Shown in pieces: positions 1-4,644 of a stretch of 5,657 nt of DNA (the first letter of the stretch is position 1; each line of letters opens with the position of its first letter). The stretch comes from an uncultured Lentisphaeria bacterium (GTDB lineage Bacteria > Verrucomicrobiota > Lentisphaeria > Victivallales > Victivallaceae), in NCBI GenBank assembly GCA_903821255.1, contig CAIJKT010000250.1, positions 1-5,657 of the forward strand, read 5' to 3'. Position numbers and translations under genes: made by a program. Under the pieces are notes generated by a model. The model saw nothing but the letters and a program-made list of their open reading frames with translations. It had not been told where the DNA came from and searched no databases.

Positions 1-104
1 GCAAGACATTTACCGCACAGCGGTTGCGATCTTTTGAGTTTGGATTCGCACTCTTCGAGGCCTTCGATACCCCGGGATCGGCAGCCTTTCAGAATACGAA
101 CCAA
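1..104 (-). other. possible partial small ORF, leaving the window edge
   Basis: Downstream of the antitoxin gene, the minus strand is open from a TTG at 104-102 to the window edge, reading about 34 residues. The frame starts LVRILKGC and later contains LEECESK and PLCGKC. It has four Cys, including a C-x2-C pair (CGKC), which could suggest a small zinc-binding protein. There is no ATG and no convincing Shine-Dalgarno site, and the plus-strand frame here is also open, so chance is a serious alternative. I do not recognise the sequence. It is listed so that the stretch 1-157 is accounted for. Confidence 0.12.
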
Positions 105-157
105 TTCTCAAAATCTTCGCAATCTATTGTTAAAATTTCAGCCGTGCAGAGTATAAC

Positions 158-484
158 TTATGCCACAGCGAAAACAAGCGGTTTGATCCGTGAAAAAACT
201 TCCTGCTTTTCATGCGCAAGATGCCAAAGATCATAGTTGGCCTGAAGATTCAGCCACAACTGCGGAGTCGTTTTCGTAGCCATTGACAAACGCATCGCCA
301 TCTCCGGCGTGACGCTCTTATGTTCATTTACTATTGCAGAAATAGCCTTGCGGGATACTCCGATTCTTTCGGAAAATTCGCTGACAGTAATATTCCACTC
401 TTTCAGATAAAGCCTTTTCAGGATGCCGCCGGGATGGCTGGGGCATCTGCTTCGCCTGGTTACATTTAATACCTTTTCACTCAT
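158..484 (-). CDS. higA: HigA-family antitoxin, XRE-type helix-turn-helix
   Basis: This 108-residue protein is the antitoxin of the HigBA pair. In this family it binds and silences the HigB mRNA-cleaving toxin and represses its own operon. Visible family marks are the SHPGGILKR stretch (residues 16-24), a helix-turn-helix at about 34-55 with IGVSRKAISAIVN, the VTPEMAMRLS segment (58-67) and the signature WLNLQANYDLW (77-87). Length is normal for the family. The frame is open upstream to 535, but the ATG at 484 is preferred: an AAAGGAG site lies 8 bases before it, family homology begins soon after it, and the longer version would overlap higB by 35 bases. It follows higB by 16 bases, so the two are co-transcribed in toxin-first order. 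Family assignment is firm; DNA binding and neutralisation are inferred from the family. Confidence 0.95.
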   Translation of the reverse strand: MSEKVLNVTRRSRCPSHPGGILKRLYLKEWNITVSEFSERIGVSRKAISAIVNEHKSVTPEMAMRLSMATKTTPQLWLNLQANYDLWHLAHEKQEVFSRIKPLVFAVA

Positions 485-492
485 GACGTCAT

Positions 493-499
493 CTCCTTT
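493..499 (-). promoter_or_regulatory. ribosome binding site of higA
   Basis: On the minus strand AAAGGAG sits 8 bases before the ATG at 484 and just after the higB stop codon (503-501). It is much stronger than anything before higB. This decides the higA start and suggests more antitoxin than toxin is made from the shared transcript. A perfect 10-base palindrome, ATGACGTCAT (483-492), lies between this site and the start codon; it may be chance. Confidence 0.8.
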
Positions 500-500
500 T

Positions 501-779
501 TTAATGGTAGTCCAGATAATCAACAATTTCGGCATCCCGGCCGTTCATGCGGAAAGTGACGCGCCAGTTTCCGGAAACCCGTACCGAATAAATCATGTTT
601 CTCTTAGGCTCAAGCAAATGCAGCATATATCCGGGAACGTTCATATCCGCCGCGCATTCCGCCGCATCAAGCAAGTCAAGAATATCACTCAGTTTATCCG
701 CATGCCTGGCTTGAATCCCGCTTAAATCATTATTTTCAAAAAACCGCTTTAAACCCTTATGCTTAAAATTTTTTATCAT
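501..779 (-). CDS. higB: HigB toxin, RelE/ParE-type mRNA endonuclease
   Basis: This 92-residue protein is the toxin of the HigBA pair. HigB enzymes cut mRNA on the translating ribosome, slowing growth when the antitoxin is lost. The whole chain follows the family: NFKHKGLKRFFE (residues 4-15), a conserved HADKL (26-30), DMNVPGYMLHLL (45-56), SVRVSGNWRVTFR (65-77) and the C-terminal DYLDYH (87-92). From memory, the active site of Proteus HigB, also 92 residues, includes His54, Asp90, Tyr91 and His92; this protein has the same residues at the same numbers, so it is probably catalytically intact. The ATG at 779 is the natural start because the family N-terminus begins there, though only a weak AAGGG-like site precedes it. 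It is the first gene of the operon, 16 bases before higA. No truncation or frameshift is seen. Confidence 0.95.
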   Translation of the reverse strand: MIKNFKHKGLKRFFENNDLSGIQARHADKLSDILDLLDAAECAADMNVPGYMLHLLEPKRNMIYSVRVSGNWRVTFRMNGRDAEIVDYLDYH

Positions 780-817
780 TCCCGGCCCTTAACTGAAAAA
801 TAAATCTCATTTATATG

Positions 818-846
818 AGTGTAACCCCAAGTGTTACATAAATCAA
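818..846 (-). promoter_or_regulatory. candidate higBA promoter
   Basis: Reading the minus strand, TTGATT (846-841) and TACACT (823-818) are separated by exactly 17 bases, each matching 4 of 6 bases of the sigma-70 consensus. The expected start would lie near 810, giving a leader of about 30 bases before the higB ATG at 779. The palindrome at 820-838 occupies the spacer and part of the -10 box, which fits autorepression by HigA. This is inferred from spacing and position only. Confidence 0.45.
820..838. promoter_or_regulatory. candidate HigA operator (inverted repeat)
   Basis: Perfect 6-base arms TGTAAC (820-825) and GTTACA (833-838) are separated by 7 bases. The site lies about 40 bases upstream of the higB start, between the candidate -35 and -10 elements. 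HigA proteins are dimeric helix-turn-helix repressors that bind short inverted repeats in their own promoters, so position and symmetry both fit. No binding consensus for this subgroup is known to me, so the assignment is an inference. Confidence 0.45.
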
Positions 847-1095
847 GGATGATATGAAATTTTTCAAACTTTTTTATATTACGGCCTCGGCAAACGCCGG
901 AAACTGCCGCTGATAAGTTCCTAAGTATAAAACGTGTCCCCGGATATGCCCGGTAGAACTTCCATACATTTTCTCAAACGACTTTATGTGATTTGCAGCA
1001 TTTTTACAATTGACTTTGCGGAAGGACGATTACAAAACTCCCGTTCCGCCGTTGGAGTAATAATGGGTGCAATTCCCCAAAAAAATAGAACATAT

Positions 1096-1172
1096 TCTCG
1101 CACAAAGGCACGGAGACACGAAGAAAATGGCAAGTTTTACTTTTCCTTGTGTCTTTGCGCCTTTGTGCGAGA
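1096..1172. repeat. long imperfect palindrome, element A
   Basis: Arms 1096-1127 and 1141-1172 (32 bases each) are inverted copies matching at 27 of 32 positions, with a 13-base loop. Three mismatches would be G-U pairs in RNA, so a transcript could pair about 30 of 32 positions. The outer part, TCTCGCACAAAGGC, is perfectly inverted. The core resembles element B downstream: both right arms contain GCGCCTTTG, and the left arms contain CACAAAGGCAC here and CGCAAAGGCGC there. This suggests a dispersed palindromic family of the REP or MITE kind. No clear target-site duplication is visible at the ends. Confidence 0.75.
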
Positions 1173-1212
1173 TAATTGGCGGGGGGTTACAGATTGAAGC
1201 CAGTATCTTAAT

Positions 1213-1296
1213 TTTAACGCAAAGGCGCAAAATCGCCAAGGAGAAAAAAGCCTTTAAAAAATTCTCTGTTTCGCGCCTTTGCGTCTTTGCGTTAAA
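1213..1296. repeat. long imperfect palindrome, element B
   Basis: The left arm starts TTTAACGCAAAG at 1213 and the right arm ends with its exact inverse at 1296. About 27 bases of each arm (1213-1239 and 1270-1296) align with few mismatches. A further GAGAA/TTCTC pair lies inside after a 2-base offset, leaving an A/T-rich loop. It is related to element A (shared GCGCCTTTG and AAAGGC core) and lies 40 bases after it in the same arrangement. It is probably another copy of one dispersed palindrome family. Both copies lie upstream of the Sel1 gene and could fold in RNA, but no regulatory role is shown. Confidence 0.7.
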
Positions 1297-1441
1297 TTCT
1301 TCAGTTTTTGATGCTTGCATAATATCACGCTCCGGCTATATTTCAGTTTGAATGAAACGTTTTAGGGAGAAATAGAGTAAAAAAGAGGCAAGAAATCAAA
1401 AAACTATTGCATGAAAACATCAAAACTAAATCTGCCCCCTA

Positions 1442-1470
1442 TTGACCAGTGATGTTAACCACCGTTTAAA
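1442..1470 (+). promoter_or_regulatory. candidate promoter of the Sel1-repeat gene
   Basis: TTGACC (1442-1447) is followed after 17 bases by TTTAAA (1465-1470). The first matches the sigma-70 -35 consensus well and the second is a fair -10 box. A start near 1477 would leave a very short leader before the GAGG ribosome site at 1481-1484. AT-rich sequence gives such matches by chance, so support is moderate at best. Confidence 0.3.
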
Positions 1471-1491
1471 TTATCAAATCGAGGATGATTA

Positions 1492-3018
1492 ATGAAGATC
1501 AATAGAAGCAGAATATATTGTACGGGATTTGCATTTATATTTTGCGTATCCGCATTATGTATGGAATCAAACAAGCTCAATAGCATCGCTGCAAATTTAG
1601 ATGAAGGAATGGAGTGCTATGATAATCTGAGTAAATATTCACAATTAAAGAAGAACGCAGATTTGTATTTGACTTTAAATAATATGAATAGCATTACTGT
1701 GGGAATGGACTGTAGTAAGGATAAATTAGAATTTGACATTCAGTCTCTTAAAAAATATATCATTGAGAATGTTAAGTCCAGATATCTTGTATATATGCTT
1801 TTCTCTAAAGGTGTTTTTGCAAAATATAGTGAAGAAGAAAAAGAACATGAAATCAAGTTTTTGGAAAATTATTTTGCTGAATTTGGATTTAAAAGATTGA
1901 TAATTGAATATGCTACCAGCGTCATGGGATGTTCTATCTCGGTTGATAAAATCATAACGCCTGGCACTTCCCAAGCGCAGACAAAACGACTTGCTTCCAT
2001 ACTGCTTTACCAGCCATCTCCTGTCGAGAAAATTAAGTCAAAAGCATTTGAACAAAATCGTAAAAACGCGGAACAAGGACTGGCGGACGCTCAGTATGCC
2101 CTTGGACTTTGTTATGCGAAAGGGGAAGGCGTAGTAATTGATATGGCTGAGGCTGTTAAATGGTATCGCAAGGCCGCAGAACAAGGTCTGGCGGTCGCTC
2201 AATGTGAGTTAGGAGACAGAGTGCAAGATAAAGCCGAAGCGGTGAAATGGTATCACAAAGCCGCAGAGAAAGGATTTACAAGAGCACAGGTCAGTTTAGG
2301 TTCTTGTTATCAATATGGCTCCGGCGTAAAATCGGATATAATTGAAGCAGAAAGATGGTATCAGGAAGCCGCGAAAAATGGTTGTGAGTGGGCAAAAAAA
2401 CGTCTTAAAAAATTAAATGAACTTTTTCAACTTCGCAAGGATGCCGAAAATGGCGATAAGAAGGCACAATATGAGCTCGGGTGTTGTTATGACAATCGTG
2501 ATGGCGTTGCAAGGGATGAAGCCGAGGCGGTAAAGTGGTGGCATAAAGCTGCCGAACAAGGTTATCCAGAAGCGCAGTTCGACCTTGGGTGTTATTACAT
2601 GAACGAGAAAAATGACGAAGCGGTAAAATGGTGGAAAAAGGCTGCGGGAAATGGACATGAAGAAGCACAGTATACACTTGGCTTACATTATTATAAAGGT
2701 GATGGAGTAATACAAGATAGGGCTGAAGCGGTAAAGTGGTGGAGAAAAGCGGCGGAAAATAATCATAAGGGTGCTCAATATGAATTAGGTTCTTGCCTCT
2801 ATCATGGCATTAGTGTGGTTGAGGATAAGGCTGAAGCGGTAAAGTGGTGGAGAAAAGCGGCGGAAGATGGCAATACAGATGCCCAGTGCTGGCTCGGATT
2901 TTGTTGTGAAAACGGTATTGGCGTAATAGCTGATAAAGCAGAAGCAATGAAGTGGTACCGCAAAGCCGCACGTTGGAATCCAGAAGCTCATACTGCACTA
3001 AAAAGGCTAAAGCAATAG
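1492..3018 (+). CDS. exported Sel1-like repeat protein
   Basis: This 508-residue protein is built mainly of Sel1-like repeats, helix pairs related to TPRs that form a solenoid for protein-protein contact. The ATG at 1492 is supported by GAGG 7 bases upstream and by a signal-peptide-like start: MKINRSR, then a hydrophobic stretch to about residue 23. Cysteines near the cleavage region do not fit a normal lipobox, so secretion or periplasmic location is likelier than a lipoprotein. Residues 30-185 match nothing I recognise. Eight repeats follow at about 198-232, 235-262, 264-298, 324-358, 360-388, 390-424, 427-460 and 462-495. They share the pattern AQ-x2-LG...G-x-GV...A-x-AVKW(W/Y)-x-KAAE-x-G. 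Repeats 2 and 5 lack the glycine loop, and a Lys-rich insert at 299-323 splits the array. No enzyme domain is visible. Its partner is unknown. It faces the solenoid gene at 3169-4197 tail to tail. Confidence 0.88.
   Translation: MKINRSRIYCTGFAFIFCVSALCMESNKLNSIAANLDEGMECYDNLSKYSQLKKNADLYLTLNNMNSITVGMDCSKDKLEFDIQSLKKYIIENVKSRYLVYMLFSKGVFAKYSEEEKEHEIKFLENYFAEFGFKRLIIEYATSVMGCSISVDKIITPGTSQAQTKRLASILLYQPSPVEKIKSKAFEQNRKNAEQGLADAQYALGLCYAKGEGVVIDMAEAVKWYRKAAEQGLAVAQCELGDRVQDKAEAVKWYHKAAEKGFTRAQVSLGSCYQYGSGVKSDIIEAERWYQEAAKNGCEWAKKRLKKLNELFQLRKDAENGDKKAQYELGCCYDNRDGVARDEAEAVKWWHKAAEQGYPEAQFDLGCYYMNEKNDEAVKWWKKAAGNGHEEAQYTLGLHYYKGDGVIQDRAEAVKWWRKAAENNHKGAQYELGSCLYHGISVVEDKAEAVKWWRKAAEDGNTDAQCWLGFCCENGIGVIADKAEAMKWYRKAARWNPEAHTALKRLKQ
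2721..2865 (+). repeat. identical 37-base repeat inside the Sel1 gene
   Basis: Positions 2721-2757 and 2829-2865 are identical over 37 bases and lie exactly 108 bases (36 codons) apart, which is one full Sel1 unit. They encode the AEAVKWWRKAAE helix of repeats 6 and 7. The other repeats encode the same residues with different codons (for example GCCGAGGCGGTAAAG at 2521-2535), so the identity is not forced by the protein. It points to recent unit duplication or gene conversion in this part of the array. Confidence 0.85.
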
Positions 3019-3021
3019 AGT

Positions 3022-3168
3022 TCAGATTAGCATTGATTCTGGAGCCCTGTGCAGAAATACGAATTGGCATTTGACGCAAACAGAATAAAAACCAATATCT
3101 GGGTCATCGGGATCAAACTTTTTTTCCCGTGTTCTTGATGCCCTGTCATGCACTCGGATGGAGTTTCT
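3022..3168 (-). other. open in-frame extension behind the TPR gene
   Basis: Directly after the TAA of the minus-strand TPR gene (3171-3169) the same frame stays open for 48 codons to a TGA at 3024-3022. The reading includes KKFDPDDPDIGFYSVCVKC and then QFVFLHRAPESMLI. It looks protein-like, with a C-x2-C pair, and differs in character from the TPR protein. The only start codon before the body is a GTG at 3153 with no ribosome site. It could be the remnant of a truncated gene, a short untracked gene, or chance. I do not recognise it. The rest of the convergent gap, 3019-3021, holds nothing. Confidence 0.2.
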
Positions 3169-4197
3169 TTAGGAGGATGTCAATTGAAGCTTTTCTATCT
3201 TCTTTTTTAGTTTTTCTTGTTCTGCTTTATTTGAAGTAACCCCAATAGCTTTCGTAAAAAATATAATTGCTTCTTTATTTTGCTCTAATTTTTCACATGT
3301 TTCTCCCATATGAACCAATAAATTAAATTCTTTATGAGAAATGCTTAGTGCTTTTGCAAAAGCATTTTTTGCTTCAGAATATTTTTCTTGTTGATATAAA
3401 ACAAAGCCATAGGTATCCCAGTAAGAAGGATCATTACCTTGGTCTTCGTGTATTAACTGTTTCATTAATATTTCAGATTCTTGTAAATTTTTCCTTTCCA
3501 TTGCATATAAGTATGCCAAGTTGTTTTTTGCCGGATTATTTCCTTTATTAATCGCTTTTTTAAACCATTCTTCGGCTTCGTCATTAATCTTTTTATCCAA
3601 AAACAATACGCCTAAACACAAATCGGCTTCCCCTGTTGTATCATTCTTGAGATTCGAAGCTTTTTCATAATATTTTTTTGCCAATTCAAAATCAAAGGGA
3701 ACATAATTGTTGCTATAATAAATTTGACCCAACGCCATTTGAGCTTTATATATATTGCCAATGTCTGCTACATCTTTAAGCAGTTCTATTCCTTTATTTA
3801 TGTCTTGCGAAACGCCCAATCCCTTTAAATATAACAATCCGAGGTTATATTTAGAAAGAGCAACAGTACTTTCAATTTCTGTAGTTTCCCCTTTATGAGA
3901 GATTTCAAATTTAACGGTTGGAAGACTGGCCAATTTAGAATAATATTCGAATGCTTTTTTATAATCTTTTGCTGTTCCCCATCCGTTTTCAAAAAGAACA
4001 CCTAAATAGAAGTTTGCGGCAGCAAGAGAATTTGAACATTCTTCAAATAATTCTTTTGCCCTTTCAAAATTTCTATTTTTGTAAGCATATATAGCACATT
4101 CGAAAATAAATTGGTTTTTAACATTTTGAGATTCCAGATTGTCTGCAAAAAGACTTAAGCTGAAAAATATATTGATTATTAATAAAATATATTTCAT
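3169..4197 (-). CDS. exported Sel1/TPR repeat protein
   Basis: From the ATG at 4197 this encodes a 342-residue solenoid protein. The N-terminus MKYILLIINIFFSLSLFADN is a textbook signal peptide with likely cleavage after SLFA, so the chain should be periplasmic or secreted. The frame is open to an ATG at 4254 (361 residues), which has a weak GGCGAG site; 4197 is preferred because the signal peptide begins there, but the longer form is not excluded. In the shorter numbering, repeats follow at about 27-56 (TPR-like), 60-90, 113-147 (Sel1, with LGLLYLKGLGVSQD), 151-184, 189-219, 222-251, 257-289 (TPR, YGFVLYQQEKYSEAKNAFAKAL) and 290-324. The end is a Lys-rich helix. No catalytic motif is visible, so a scaffold or binding role is inferred. 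It is much more diverged between units than the protein at 1492-3018, so the two are not recent copies. It converges on that gene across 150 bases. Confidence 0.85.
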   Translation of the reverse strand: MKYILLIINIFFSLSLFADNLESQNVKNQFIFECAIYAYKNRNFERAKELFEECSNSLAAANFYLGVLFENGWGTAKDYKKAFEYYSKLASLPTVKFEISHKGETTEIESTVALSKYNLGLLYLKGLGVSQDINKGIELLKDVADIGNIYKAQMALGQIYYSNNYVPFDFELAKKYYEKASNLKNDTTGEADLCLGVLFLDKKINDEAEEWFKKAINKGNNPAKNNLAYLYAMERKNLQESEILMKQLIHEDQGNDPSYWDTYGFVLYQQEKYSEAKNAFAKALSISHKEFNLLVHMGETCEKLEQNKEAIIFFTKAIGVTSNKAEQEKLKKKIEKLQLTSS

Positions 4198-4254
4198 TGG
4201 CTTTGTCCATGGGAGCCATATTTTTAGCTTTGGTGTTTTCGTGCAATAACTCAT
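4198..4254 (-). other. possible N-terminal extension of the TPR protein
   Basis: These 19 codons (MSYCTKTPKL, then KIWLPWTKP) precede the preferred start in frame. They are Lys-rich with no acidic residue, so they could form a long n-region of the signal peptide. The sequence before the ATG at 4254 has GGCGAG about 7 bases upstream, while the ATG at 4197 has no clear ribosome site. That is the argument for the longer form. Confidence 0.35.
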
Positions 4255-4416
4255 TAATTTTCTCGCCTATTTTTGATTAAGACACCCTTTTGCCGTCCGA
4301 ATCGACTGCCGCAATCACTCGTTTTAACATGCTTTATGTTCCACGAAATACAAGCAAAAATTGTCTCCAGCGGCGAATGGCACAGCAACCTTCTCTTTGA
4401 AATTGAAGAATATAAA

Positions 4417-4434
4417 GCCGGTCAGACGACCGGC
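4417..4434. repeat. GC-rich perfect hairpin
   Basis: GCCGGTC and GACCGGC are perfect 7-base arms around the loop AGAC. On the minus strand the stem is followed by TTTATATT, which looks like a weak terminator, but no minus-strand gene ends here. On the plus strand no T-run follows. It resembles palindromic units scattered between genes in some PVC-group genomes, as far as I recall. Confidence 0.5.
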
Positions 4435-4479
4435 GCTCCCGGGAAATTACATAAGTCATTCCCTGGTAAAACATTTTTT

Positions 4480-4506
4480 ATCCTGTCCATCCTGTCTATC
4501 CCTGTT
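4480..4506. repeat. 9-base tandem repeat, three copies
   Basis: Three adjacent units read ATCCTGTCC (4480-4488), ATCCTGTCT (4489-4497) and ATCCCTGTT (4498-4506), followed by AAAA. A partial inverted copy, AACAGGATAG, occurs at 4626-4635 just before the methyltransferase start. The unit resembles the (A)ACAGGAT-type intergenic repeats seen in many environmental bacteria. No function is shown. Confidence 0.6.
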
Positions 4507-4644
4507 AAAATACAATTTTCCATTCGGTCAAGTTTGGCGAAAACCGGAACATTTTCAAACTTACTCTGTAATTCTGGTATAAAGAGGCTATCTTTAAAGG
4601 ACGTTTTTTACGATTTAAAATTTTGAACAGGATAGCTTTATATA

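Larger units (their letters stand above)
780..1491. other. 712-base gap, palindromic repeats, no supported gene
   Basis: This gap separates the minus-strand higBA operon from the plus-strand Sel1-repeat gene. It holds the higBA promoter and operator (818-846), two long imperfect palindromes (1096-1172 and 1213-1296) and a candidate promoter for the downstream gene (1442-1470). Frames of up to about 95 codons are open on both strands around 930-1350, but they run through the palindromes and read as low-complexity strings such as AQRRKIAKEK and LCLCAFVRD. That is what such repeats give when translated. The stretch 914-1095 shows nothing recognisable. Confidence 0.7.
4255..4644. other. 390-base divergent gap with repeats
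   Basis: This gap separates the minus-strand TPR gene from the plus-strand methyltransferase gene, so it should carry promoters for both; none stands out. It contains a GC-rich hairpin (4417-4434) and a 9-base tandem repeat (4480-4506). A 117-codon plus-strand frame (4273-4626) is open but runs through both repeats, has no ribosome site, and has no recognisable domain. I treat it as non-coding. Confidence 0.6.

Noticed and set aside
24..236. Plus-strand frame of 70 codons at the left edge
   Set aside because: It runs antisense into higA, has no ribosome site, and its sequence shows no domain.
485..535. Upstream in-frame ATG at 535 as start of higA
   Set aside because: It would overlap higB by 35 bases and add 17 residues outside the family; the strong AAAGGAG site and family N-terminus fit the ATG at 484.
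423..725. Plus-strand frame of 100 codons opposite higBA
   Set aside because: It lies wholly antisense to two well-supported genes and reads as a shadow frame.
1096..1296. CRISPR array
   Set aside because: There are only two units, each an internal palindrome of different sequence, without uniform repeats and spacers.
934..1351. Three overlapping frames of about 87-96 codons on both strands
   Set aside because: They consist largely of translated palindrome arms (AQRRKIAKEK, LCLCAFVRD, NAKTQRR), a familiar pattern of false proteins from such repeats.
2405..3079. Several minus-strand frames opposite the Sel1 gene
   Set aside because: They mirror the repeated codon pattern of the plus-strand gene and have no independent start signal or domain.
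3101..3145. Terminator between the convergent genes
   Set aside because: GGGATCAA and TTGATGCCC can pair only with a bulge around an 18-base loop, and the T-run lies in the loop rather than after the stem.
4273..4626. 117-codon plus-strand frame upstream of the methyltransferase gene
   Set aside because: It translates the hairpin and tandem repeat, has no ribosome site and no recognisable domain.
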